Position numbers and translations under genes: made by a program. 64,000 bases of DNA from a virus, in IMG/VR virus record IMGVR_UViG_3300046758_000611, positions 62,001-126,000 of that record. One strand, 5' to 3'. This document shows positions 31,250 through 38,732 of this stretch, piece after piece (the stretch's first letter is position 1; every line of letters starts with the position of its first letter). The notes below the pieces were generated by a model. It saw nothing but the letters and a program-made list of their open reading frames with translations, was not told the DNA's origin and made no database searches.

Positions 31250-32020
31250 TTATTTATTATCATCTTTTTTTTCTTTAAATGGAACATTTCCGAGGGTACT
31301 TCCTGGAATATACCTTTTTTTGTATACAATTTTCCCTTCGTATTTTTTATATGCATCCATGCTTGTTTTTTTCCAAGGAACATAATAAGGTCCTCGTGTG
31401 GGTGGTTCTGGTTCAACTTCCTGGGTGTCGTACATTGGGGTTGATGTTGAATTTACATCTTCTTTTATTTTATTTTTTATTATATAACTTTCAGTTTTAC
31501 TTGAAAACATAGTTGGACTTGGAGTAGGACTTGGAGTTGGAGTAGGAGTTGGTGTAGGGGTGGGACTTGGAGTTGGAGTGGGAGTTGGACTTGGGGTAGG
31601 AGTTGGAGTGGGAGTTGGTGTAGGAGTTGGTGTAGGGGTGGGACTTGGAGTTGGAGTGGGAGTTGGAGTGGGAGTTGGTGTAGGGGTGGGACTTGGAGTT
31701 GGAGTGGGAGTGGGAGTTGGTGTAGGAGTTGGACTTGGGGTAGGAGTTGGACTTGGGGTAGGAGTTGGAGTTGGAGTTGGACTTGGTGTAGGAGTTGGTG
31801 TTGGGGTGGGGGTAGGGCTTGGAGTTGGAGTGGGGGTTGGGGTAGGGCTTGGAGTTGGAGTGGGGGTTGGGGTAGGGCTTGGAGTTGGAGTGGGAGTTGG
31901 ACTTGGTGTAGGAGTTGGAGTGGGAGTTGGACTTGGGGTGGGAGTTACTTCAATTACATCTTCTATAAAATCACCTTCTTCTTGGAATTTATCAGCAAAG
32001 GGTAGATTATCTATCCAATT
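31250..32020 (-). CDS. Frameshifted extension: Thr-Pro linker and C-terminal tail
   Basis: This frame is -1 relative to the membrane protein gene (32011-33105). It is open from a stop at 32074 to a stop at 31250. No ATG, GTG or TTG lies between that upstream stop and the repeat, and the only ATG (31510) comes after it. Entered by a -1 shift at the A10 tract, it would add 256 residues: an acidic stretch ([17 protein letters not shown]), 145 residues of Thr-Pro/Ser-Pro, and an 86-residue tail starting MFSSKTES and ending in a polar region with '[19 protein letters not shown]'. The whole product would be about 618 residues. The shorter reading, an 86-residue protein from 31510, is possible, but its ATG is embedded in the repeat frame. 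Confidence 0.55.
   Translation of the reverse strand, partial: NWIDNLPFADKFQEEGDFIEDVIEVTPTPSPTPTPTPTPSPTPTPTPSPTPTPTPTPSPTPTPTPTPSPTPTPTPTPTPSPTPTPTPTPSPTPTPSPTPTPTPTPTPTPSPTPTPTPTPTPTPTPSPTPTPTPTPTPTPTPTPSPTPTPTPSPTPTPTPTPTPSPTPSPTMFSSKTESYIIKNKIKEDVNSTSTPMYDTQEVEPEPPTRGPYYVPWKKTSMDAYKKYEGKIVYKKRYIPGSTLGNVPFKEKKDDNK
31511..31945 (-). repeat. Tandem 6-bp repeat array coding (Thr/Ser-Pro)n, about 435 bp
   Basis: About 72 imperfect copies of a hexamer (ACTCCA and variants, minus strand), all kept in one frame as Thr-Pro or Ser-Pro. It shares character with the Thr-Pro linkers of the giant tail gene but is purer and longer. Copy-number change by slippage would alter linker length without breaking the frame. 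Confidence 0.85.
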
Positions 32021-33105
32021 TTTTTTTTCGGCAACTCTTCTCCTAGAGTCATTTTCCCACCTACCATAATATTATATGCCAATACAAGTGCAACTGCAAC
32101 AGGGTCAAAAACTAAAACAATTACAATAATAAACCACTTTACAACTTGGTCTACTGGCATTCCAAATGATTCTGCTATAAAACGAAAACTACCAATATCA
32201 GTTGCACGAATTCCTTCTTTTTCTTTTAATATCTCTGCTTGGTTTTCTTTTATTTTGTCGTATTTATCTTCAATAGTGGTTACATTATCCAGGTCGTTTG
32301 TTGTATCACGAAGACCATTTACTTTTTCTACAAATTTATCATATTCACTTGAAATTTGATCATCAATTTTGGCAAGAGCATCATTGTATGATTTTGTTGC
32401 AGAAGTTTCTTCGTCTGTTATTGCTGATAATGATTTTGCGATAGAATCTCGCTCAGGTTGTTGTGTTATCCTTAGTTCTTCTATTTTCTTTTTGTTATTA
32501 CTAAATAACCCACCTGGTTTTGATTCTAATTCACTTTTTGCTTTATCCAATACCGCAAGACGATCCATAAATTGTTGTCTACGAAATCCTCTTGCTTCGG
32601 TGTCTGTTTTGTTTCTATTAGCAAGTGCTTCCTGTCGTTTTCTTCCGTCTGCCACATAATCGTCATAGATTTTTTGAAAACCTACTATTGTTTCAGTTTT
32701 TTTATCTTCTACTGTTACATCCGTATTTTTAAGTGTTTCAATTTCAGTTTCAATTACTACTATTTCTTTATTTAGGGTTTCTATGTTATTTTCATGCATT
32801 TCCACCCTTGATCGTGTGTCATCGTAAGCATCACTTAGAAATCCGTAAATGCCCAACGAGGTTATTCCAATCAGAACCACAACTGCAATTGTACAATACC
32901 ATTTTAATATCCTTGGTATTCTTTCCCAATAACGGTATAAAAATGAAGTCATTGCTAATTTTCCTGCTTCAAGAACTCCCGCCATTACCATGGCTGCGAT
33001 AGCCGCACCTGCAAATAATAACCCAATACCTCGCACAGAAAAGAAAGCAGCCGTTCCTGCTACTGCCAGTGCCAACCCACCTATAATCGCAGTAAATACT
33101 TTCAT
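32011..33105 (-). CDS. Multi-pass membrane protein with long coiled coil; probable zero-frame product of a frameshift gene
   Basis: A 364-residue protein in its own frame. Predicted membrane segments lie at about 4-25, 28-50 and 70-95 ([17 protein letters not shown]), then a long charged coiled coil at about 100-300 ([20 protein letters not shown] and on), then a fourth segment near 328-355 ([20 protein letters not shown]). It ends in [10 protein letters not shown], where the KKK codons form the A10 tract. A -1 shift there would add the Thr-Pro linker and tail at 31250-32020. GGGAG lies about 15 bases before the ATG, and a TATTTATA motif 48 bases upstream follows the Hsp20 terminator. Function is unknown; a role in the host membrane is suggested by topology. 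Confidence 0.7.
   Translation of the reverse strand: MKVFTAIIGGLALAVAGTAAFFSVRGIGLLFAGAAIAAMVMAGVLEAGKLAMTSFLYRYWERIPRILKWYCTIAVVVLIGITSLGIYGFLSDAYDDTRSRVEMHENNIETLNKEIVVIETEIETLKNTDVTVEDKKTETIVGFQKIYDDYVADGRKRQEALANRNKTDTEARGFRRQQFMDRLAVLDKAKSELESKPGGLFSNNKKKIEELRITQQPERDSIAKSLSAITDEETSATKSYNDALAKIDDQISSEYDKFVEKVNGLRDTTNDLDNVTTIEDKYDKIKENQAEILKEKEGIRATDIGSFRFIAESFGMPVDQVVKWFIIVIVLVFDPVAVALVLAYNIMVGGKMTLGEELPKKKIG
32017..32029 (-). other. Candidate -1 frameshift (slippery) site: A10 tract
   Basis: On the coding strand the zero-frame reading is CCG AAA AAA AAA ATT GGA TAG. The ten consecutive A residues (32019-32028) include the slippery heptamer A AAA AAA. A -1 slip would continue as AAT TGG ATA GAT and on into the Thr-Pro array. 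A long A tract also permits transcriptional slippage, and it is a common place for sequencing errors. No clear downstream pseudoknot was identified by eye. Confidence 0.55.
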
Positions 33106-33152
33106 ATTAATACATATCTCCCAATTCTATTTTATTAAACCTTATCAATGTA

Positions 33153-33160
33153 TATAAATA
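33153..33160 (-). promoter_or_regulatory. Candidate promoter TATTTATA after the Hsp20 terminator
   Basis: TATTTATA on the coding strand, 48 bases before the ATG of the membrane protein gene and just downstream of the intrinsic terminator that ends the Hsp20 message. The terminator-then-motif order makes a new transcription start here likely. Confidence 0.4.
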
Positions 33161-33171
33161 TAATATAGTTA

Positions 33172-33204
33172 TAAAAAAAGAGGGTAAAATTAAATTTACC
33201 CTCT
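33172..33204 (-). terminator. Intrinsic terminator of the Hsp20 transcript
   Basis: On the minus strand a perfect 10-bp stem (AGAGGGTAAA pairing with TTTACCCTCT, 33179-33188 and 33195-33204) with a 6-base loop is followed by seven T residues (33172-33178). This is a classical rho-independent terminator about 24 bases after the Hsp20 stop. In the plus direction the stem is followed by TATAGT, so it acts leftward only. Confidence 0.85.
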
Positions 33205-33227
33205 TATAGTAAAATTAAATGTTATTT

Positions 33228-33725
33228 TTAAAGTATTTTAACTTTTTTGGTTTTCGTTTCTACGATTTTTCTTTTTGGAATACTGATGTTCAAGATTCCG
33301 TTATCAAACTTAGCAGAAATTTTGTCAACTTGAAGTGTTGCTTCATCTACCTTAAACGAACGACGAAACGATGATCTTTTAAGTTCCCTGTATACATACT
33401 TTACGTCTGGATCTTCTAACTCAGTTTTTTTATCACCGGATATAGTAAGCAAACTATCTTCGTATTCAACAGATACATCACTTTTGGTGAGGCCTGCAAT
33501 TTCTGCTTCTATTCTAACTTCGTTCTTATGGTCGGCAACATTTACTCTCGGGTATGAACTATTTCCGAAAAAATTTACACCAAACTCCTGCCCAAAGTTG
33601 GGGAATGCTTGATTTACCATTTTGTCAAATATTGAGTCAAACGGAGTTAAGAACTCATCTCGCATAGTTGGAACATATTTATTAAGTCCTGTTCCAGAGG
33701 ACTTATTTAATCCTAAGTTTTTCAT
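33228..33725 (-). CDS. Small heat shock protein Hsp20 (alpha-crystallin domain)
   Basis: A 165-residue chaperone. The alpha-crystallin domain spans about 58-155, from 'YPRVNVADHKNEVRIEAEIA' through 'SVEYEDSLLTISGDKK' to 'SAKFDNGILNISIPKR'. The conserved A-x-x-x-N-G-[IV]-L motif is present, and the C-terminal 'VKIL' matches the I-x-I/L tail. It would bind unfolded proteins during infection; Hsp20 genes are common in marine T4-like phages. A good ribosome site (AAGGAAA) lies about 9 bases before the ATG. The leader carries TATTTATA 79 bases upstream and the message ends at a strong terminator, so this is probably a one-gene unit. Confidence 0.9.
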   Translation of the reverse strand: MKNLGLNKSSGTGLNKYVPTMRDEFLTPFDSIFDKMVNQAFPNFGQEFGVNFFGNSSYPRVNVADHKNEVRIEAEIAGLTKSDVSVEYEDSLLTISGDKKTELEDPDVKYVYRELKRSSFRRSFKVDEATLQVDKISAKFDNGILNISIPKRKIVETKTKKVKIL

Positions 33726-33803
33726 TTTAGTTTTCCTTTTTTTTTAGTTACAAACCCCGTTTTGGGCATTTGTCGAACAACCTCAAACGAGCATTGTTCT
33801 ACT

Positions 33804-33811
33804 TATAAATA
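33804..33811 (-). promoter_or_regulatory. Candidate promoter motif TATTTATA upstream of hsp20
   Basis: TATTTATA on the coding strand, 79 bases before the Hsp20 ATG. The 105-base gap between the HD-domain gene and Hsp20 would leave a leader of about 70 bases with a small inverted repeat (TTGT-TCG-ACAA) of unknown meaning. Confidence 0.35.
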
Positions 33812-33830
33812 TTAATTACATAAAAAATTA

Positions 33831-34493
33831 TTAAAATTTAAAATTGTGGTCTGTGAGTGACTTTTCGACAACACATGACATATGATCTGCCCAGTGTATT
33901 ACCCGTGGAAGTTCGGTTTTAAGTCCGTTTCCAGGATTATGGGTCTTGAGGTATTGTATATTTGCTTCATCATACATACCGTCTGATAGTTTTATCGCCA
34001 GACATTCTTTTTGTGTGTATTTTATATCAAAGTGTTGTAAAAGAAACAGTGAACGATCCGTGACTCCCATCCAATGAATATCTGTATTCATCTTATATAC
34101 CTTTCCTTGGTTTTTAATATGCCACTCACTGTCGTTTGGTGTATATTGCTCACCCTCAAGAGAACCAAGTTTACCTAAGTCGTGGTTTAGTGCAGAAAAT
34201 AGCAACTCATCATCTGTGAAGTCAATTCTTGCACCCATGCTTTGAAGTAAAACCTTTTGACCTCTAGCTGCCTTACATACATTCATTACATGGTCTATAT
34301 ACCCCCCTGCATAACAATTATGATAATGGATTGTGCCACTTGCAGGCGCAATAAGTGCTCTTAGACCAAGACACCCCTCATCAGTTCCGTACATATGTAA
34401 CAGTTTTTCTTGTCGTTCACCTTCAAAGGTATCCTCAATAAACCTTAAAAATGATTTGTAGTTTTCTTCTAATTGATTTTCTGTATAGTTCAT
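33831..34493 (-). CDS. HD-domain phosphohydrolase
   Basis: A 220-residue protein with HD-superfamily metal-binding residues: a histidine pair in 'TIHYHNCYAGGYIDHVMNV' (about 54-72), the HD doublet in 'ALNHDLGKLG' (about 102-111), and a later Asp in 'VIHWADHMSCVVE' (about 200-212). Members hydrolyse nucleotides or phosphodiesters. The substrate cannot be told from sequence, though nucleotide-pool or second-messenger hydrolysis would be typical. The ATG at 34493 has no strong ribosome site; the 34-base gap to the glycosyltransferase gene upstream holds no clear terminator. Confidence 0.7.
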   Translation of the reverse strand: MNYTENQLEENYKSFLRFIEDTFEGERQEKLLHMYGTDEGCLGLRALIAPASGTIHYHNCYAGGYIDHVMNVCKAARGQKVLLQSMGARIDFTDDELLFSALNHDLGKLGSLEGEQYTPNDSEWHIKNQGKVYKMNTDIHWMGVTDRSLFLLQHFDIKYTQKECLAIKLSDGMYDEANIQYLKTHNPGNGLKTELPRVIHWADHMSCVVEKSLTDHNFKF

Positions 34494-34527
34494 AATCCCA
34501 TTATATTATATAATTCTGGGAGTTAAG

Positions 34528-35886
34528 TCAATTAAAAATAGAATATATGTTCTGAAGAGCATTTTGTTGCTCTTCTATACCAAGTTTCTGTATGTCTTCT
34601 AGGAGGTTACTATATGCTTGTTTGGTTTGTTTTAAAATTAAGTCAGACGATATTAAAAAACACCCACTTGTGGTTGTTTGTTTATTTTTTATAAACCTAG
34701 TTTTTTCCGGAAACAACCACTCAAAATCTGCGTTGCGTTGTTCATACTTTTGTAAGTTAATGTTTTTTATTTTGTTTTTTAACAAAATTATATCTTTTTT
34801 ATTTTTAGAAAATAAATTATTAGCAAATAATAAAGTTTGATTTATTTCAAAGTTATCGTAATTTCGTACTATATACTTTATGTAATATGTTATCGCACTC
34901 TTTTTTATTTTGGTTTTTCTCATCCCACCTCGGGTGTAAACAAGTTTAGGTTCTTCTACTATTAATGCTTTTTTTATATCTGTGTTTTCGGTCTCAATTT
35001 CTTCTAAATAATCAACGCAGATAATCCCATGTTTGGGTCGTTTCCATACTAAATTTGTTTTATTTGCTTCTTTATTACCTATCTGAGGTTTATGAATTAT
35101 AGTAGGGATTGTTGTTTTTTTATTTTGTCGTGATCTGTGTTCTATTCTTATATTATTTGGTATATTTTTAACAGTGTCCACGGAAACTCTGTTTGTCGGT
35201 TTATTAAAAGTACCACCGAGGTTCTCAAACAAGGTACGATTGTATATAGCATTGGATTTACTTGCTTTGTCGTGGTATAAATGAAAAGCCTGCCGGTCTA
35301 CGAATGATTTGATGTTTTCCTCCTTTAACCGATTTTGAACAAAATCAAGATCTTGAAAACCCCACCCTCTAAAGTCCTCATTCATACCACCCACATCATT
35401 GAATGTTTCGGTTTTTACTATAAAACTGTATTTTCCGTCTTGTGAATTTGATATATATTCTTTGTTTTGAAGTTCTAGTTTATTTAGACTATATAAAGAT
35501 TCTGTTTCAAGTTTATCTAACAAAACTACATTGGAGAACGGACGAATAAAGTCAGAGTATTGATGATGTGTATTTTTTACTTGTTCAATAATGTAATTAT
35601 AGTCTGTGTAAAAATCCGCATCCATAACCCAACCATACTTGGTTGATATACTTTTAAATGCTTTATTTATTAATAATGATTTGTTGAAATAATCAATATC
35701 TAGTTTTTCACACGTATATGAAACATAATTAAATCTTTTTAAGAATTTTTCAACTACCAAACTTTGTGTAGATTCTTGTTCATAAACAAGTATTTTGGAG
35801 TTTACGTTTCTAAGTTGCTTTATCAGGAAGCAAAAGTTATTGAATCTATATCCCCTTAAATTGTAAACTGGTATTACTATCGTCAT
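34528..35886 (-). CDS. GT2-type glycosyltransferase with C-terminal extension
   Basis: A 452-residue protein. Residues about 1-240 form a GT-A fold: the opening 'MTIVIPVYNLRGYRFNN', a D-x-D-like 'WVMDADFYTDY' (about 86-96) and the acceptor-loop motif 'GGMNEDFRGWGFQDLDFVQN' (about 165-185), typical of chondroitin-synthase-type transferases. Residues about 250-452 are lysine-rich, mostly helical and unrecognised. It overlaps the end of the 813-residue virion gene by 4 bases (ATGA), so it is coupled to structural genes. That suggests it could glycosylate a virion protein, which is inference. Confidence 0.7.
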   Translation of the reverse strand: MTIVIPVYNLRGYRFNNFCFLIKQLRNVNSKILVYEQESTQSLVVEKFLKRFNYVSYTCEKLDIDYFNKSLLINKAFKSISTKYGWVMDADFYTDYNYIIEQVKNTHHQYSDFIRPFSNVVLLDKLETESLYSLNKLELQNKEYISNSQDGKYSFIVKTETFNDVGGMNEDFRGWGFQDLDFVQNRLKEENIKSFVDRQAFHLYHDKASKSNAIYNRTLFENLGGTFNKPTNRVSVDTVKNIPNNIRIEHRSRQNKKTTIPTIIHKPQIGNKEANKTNLVWKRPKHGIICVDYLEEIETENTDIKKALIVEEPKLVYTRGGMRKTKIKKSAITYYIKYIVRNYDNFEINQTLLFANNLFSKNKKDIILLKNKIKNINLQKYEQRNADFEWLFPEKTRFIKNKQTTTSGCFLISSDLILKQTKQAYSNLLEDIQKLGIEEQQNALQNIYSIFN

Positions 35887-38324
35887 AGGTTACACAAGTT
35901 AGAGGAGTAGAAAGTATCATCCATTTGCTTAATTTCATCTAGTGTGAAATGACTTCCTCTAAGTGTACCGTTGAACTTGAAAGCAATACAACATGACGCA
36001 CGACCATCTGGTTCATTTGCATTTAGTGTTAACCTAATTGTTTTTCCTACCAATGATTCAGTTGCTCCGATTTCAATTAATGTAAATCTTGGATCATAGT
36101 CTTCCGATGTTCTATTTAAATCCGGATATGCGTGTTTTGTTGCGAGTGCACTGTTGTCGTAAATTGTCATGAATCTAGGTTCATTACCGGCCGGAAGGTT
36201 TCTTGGGTAACATAGTTGCATATTTTCTCTCATGTTTTTCCATGATACAATCATTTGACTTGTTTGGTCTATTTGTGAGAAATTATATGGTGATTTACTT
36301 GGATCAAATGTATAAAATCTTGGATCAATATTATTTCCAATTATGTCAATGTGACTTGGATCTAATATTTCAAGTATAGCAACCTCTGTTCCAGAACCCT
36401 CGGATGTAGTTGTTGATATAATGTTGTATGCGGTTTCTGGTTCACAACAAGAGGTACTATCACAGGTAACTGAAATTTCCTTTTGTGGTATTACTCTATT
36501 TGCCCAGTGGTTTGGATGAAGTTCAGAACCATCTCCGTTTACCACCTTTAGTTTAACAGGACTTGTTGTAATCCCCTCGTTTGTGTCTGTTGCAGGGAAA
36601 ATTTCAACTTCAGGTGCACCGTTCGTGAGTTTAAATGATGTAATAATTGGATTATCAAGTTCTTCACTGCTTATTTCAACAAATAGGTTTTCTGCCATTT
36701 CTATAATAGCATTACATTCGTGTGTAGAGGTTGCGTAATTAGCAATTGGTTCGTATGTATTTGTGCTTGGATTTAGTCTCAACCCATATCCTTTGTTTGC
36801 ACCTAGAATCTGATATGGACCAGACTCAAGATCAACACACGCAGATGAACTACTTCCTTCACAATCAACGCATTGATTTATAATTTCCTGCTCAGTTGGA
36901 TTAAATAAATTGTTATTGAGTCTTGTATTCTGTGTGCCAAGTTTAATGTTAAAGATAGCACCATCCGTAATATCGTTCATTTCAGATTCTGCCAAGATAA
37001 CTTCACCTGCACTTGACTCTGGTGATGTTACATATGTATTCTCAATTTCAGGTTTATCGTTTATGATTTCTTCGTTGCTTACAGTTCTACAATATTCGTC
37101 TACAACAAGATTCGGAATTCTTTCCACGGCAGGATGTTCCTCCATTATTTTTAGTCCATCGAGCAGAGTATTGTTGGGATTCATAATAGGAGTTGTTTTT
37201 ACCGCAACCCTAAGTTTTCCAACACCGTTAATTCCGTTTCTTCGTATATCCGGATTCGTACTTGCTACTCCGTATTCAGTTGATGATGCAATTATTTCTG
37301 CCTCCCAGTAGTTACAAGTTTCACTCGATGTGCCTTGTTGTGCAGCTGCTTCCTGTGCGGTACACAGTTCACCAATTGGTATATATCTTGTATAAACCTC
37401 CTGACCCTGTAGTTCGTCTCTAGGACCTACCATTCTGTCATAATCAAGTTGTATGAATAGGGGATAACGACTTGACAATGTTCCGATGTTGGTAACACGT
37501 ACTCTCCAACCACCATCAATAACTTTGGTTGTAATTGAGTATTCCTCACGCAGTTCACGACCACCGGTTGGTGATCCAGTTAGAGGACGATATGATAATA
37601 CGACTGCTTCCTTTTTTCCTGTTGCTAGGATTAGAGGTTTACTTATTGCAGGTTCAAGTGTTGTTACATTATTCGCAATTCCGTAAATACTTACTGCGTC
37701 TGGAAATGAACCATCCCATAAATAATAAACTTGCCCTGGATATAGGTCGTTTGATAATTTGTCGGAAAATGAAATCCTACCCGCCATTACAATTGTTGCA
37801 TTAAAGTTAATGGTGTCTCCGTTTTCGTCAAGTTGCTCTTGTTGCTGGGTTCCGTGACAATCTACCGAAACACTTTCAACAACACCCACAACCTCAATGA
37901 GGTGTTCCATGTCAAGTTCATTGTTAATGTCAATTGCAGCCATCGCAAGATCATATCCACCAGTTCCGTTGTTTAGTTGTGGATTCCAACGAACCGCATC
38001 ACCCACTTTGGGGCATTCGTAGTCAAGGTTCACCTTGATTGCAATTCGGTCAGACTCAAGTCCGTGTCTTTGAATTTCACGAGCAACCTCCTTGCGAATT
38101 ACTTCGTTTAGATTCTGAGGAGAACCTAAATTTGGCACTATATCTGTTGTGAGGTAGTCTTTTAGGTTTACCAACTCTTGTTGTGTGAGTTCGTTTTGCG
38201 AAACCCAGTTTACGTTTATCTGATCGGTAGATACATTTAGTCCACATGAACCACTTCCACCGGAAGCCGACCCACCGAAATTTTGACATCCTCTTAAGTT
38301 AAATGCTGATCTGTAGTTTCCCAT
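35883..38324 (-). CDS. Virion structural protein, 813 residues, with domain shared with the 593-residue protein
   Basis: A late structural-type protein without catalytic motifs. The N-terminus is Gly/Ser/Cys-rich (GCQNFGGSASGGSGSCGL). Residues about 90-260 contain a beta-rich domain with the pattern VGD.V...VGVV...G.I.F...L..G..Y.L...SKP..LATGK...V..YR.L, also found in the 593-residue protein encoded at 38733-40514. The C-terminal third has Cys-containing strands ('CDSTSCCEPETAYN') and ends 'QMDDTFYSSNLCNL'. It starts 1 base after the 134-residue gene ends. Tail fibre, decoration or baseplate roles are all possible. Confidence 0.6.
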   Translation of the reverse strand: MGNYRSAFNLRGCQNFGGSASGGSGSCGLNVSTDQINVNWVSQNELTQQELVNLKDYLTTDIVPNLGSPQNLNEVIRKEVAREIQRHGLESDRIAIKVNLDYECPKVGDAVRWNPQLNNGTGGYDLAMAAIDINNELDMEHLIEVVGVVESVSVDCHGTQQQEQLDENGDTINFNATIVMAGRISFSDKLSNDLYPGQVYYLWDGSFPDAVSIYGIANNVTTLEPAISKPLILATGKKEAVVLSYRPLTGSPTGGRELREEYSITTKVIDGGWRVRVTNIGTLSSRYPLFIQLDYDRMVGPRDELQGQEVYTRYIPIGELCTAQEAAAQQGTSSETCNYWEAEIIASSTEYGVASTNPDIRRNGINGVGKLRVAVKTTPIMNPNNTLLDGLKIMEEHPAVERIPNLVVDEYCRTVSNEEIINDKPEIENTYVTSPESSAGEVILAESEMNDITDGAIFNIKLGTQNTRLNNNLFNPTEQEIINQCVDCEGSSSSACVDLESGPYQILGANKGYGLRLNPSTNTYEPIANYATSTHECNAIIEMAENLFVEISSEELDNPIITSFKLTNGAPEVEIFPATDTNEGITTSPVKLKVVNGDGSELHPNHWANRVIPQKEISVTCDSTSCCEPETAYNIISTTTSEGSGTEVAILEILDPSHIDIIGNNIDPRFYTFDPSKSPYNFSQIDQTSQMIVSWKNMRENMQLCYPRNLPAGNEPRFMTIYDNSALATKHAYPDLNRTSEDYDPRFTLIEIGATESLVGKTIRLTLNANEPDGRASCCIAFKFNGTLRGSHFTLDEIKQMDDTFYSSNLCNL

Positions 38325-38325
38325 C

Positions 38326-38730
38326 TTATGAATTAAAATCTAAATTAAGTGTTTTTAGTGGTTTTTGTAGTGAAAGTTGCCATATAGGTTCTGTGTTGTT
38401 GTCTTCAAACAATCGTCTATATACATATATATTTTCAACTTTAGTATTTAGTTTACCATCTACAACATTTTGAGAAATATATGTTACATACGCATGATCA
38501 CCCTCTGAACCAAAACCATAAATCCCTTGCCATGGCCATACTGCATTTAAGTAGTTTTTTATTTGTACATCGTGGTGAATTTTCTTGGCAAGATTTTCTT
38601 CAACGAGATTTCCCTCAGAATCGTATGTTTCATCACCTGTATGTATGTGACACCCTTCACCTGTTTCTGTACACCCATAAAATGTGAAGTGTTTATATCT
38701 AAAATTTCCTATATCGTACAATGAACCCAT
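38326..38730 (-). CDS. Small virion-type protein between two structural genes
   Basis: Not recognised. A 134-residue protein rich in aromatic residues and His ('RYKHFTFYGCTETGEGCHIH', 'HHDVQIKNYLNAVWPWQGIY'), likely a compact beta fold, with two N-terminal cysteines about seven residues apart. It has a good ribosome site (GGAGAAAGG, about 8 bases before the ATG) and sits between two larger structural genes with gaps of 1 and 2 bases. A minor virion protein is the likely role. Confidence 0.55.
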   Translation of the reverse strand: MGSLYDIGNFRYKHFTFYGCTETGEGCHIHTGDETYDSEGNLVEENLAKKIHHDVQIKNYLNAVWPWQGIYGFGSEGDHAYVTYISQNVVDGKLNTKVENIYVYRRLFEDNNTEPIWQLSLQKPLKTLNLDFNS

Positions 38731-38732
38731 TT

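Noticed and set aside
31250-31510. Treating this as an independent 86-residue gene
   Set aside because: Its ATG is embedded in the open repeat frame and follows a Thr codon of the array; it lacks a ribosome site, so it is read as the tail of the frameshift product, with lower certainty.
31560-32069. A 169-residue plus-strand open frame of Gly-Val-Leu repeats
   Set aside because: It is the complement of the minus-strand Thr-Pro hexamer array; the low-complexity frame is open only because the repeat contains no stops.
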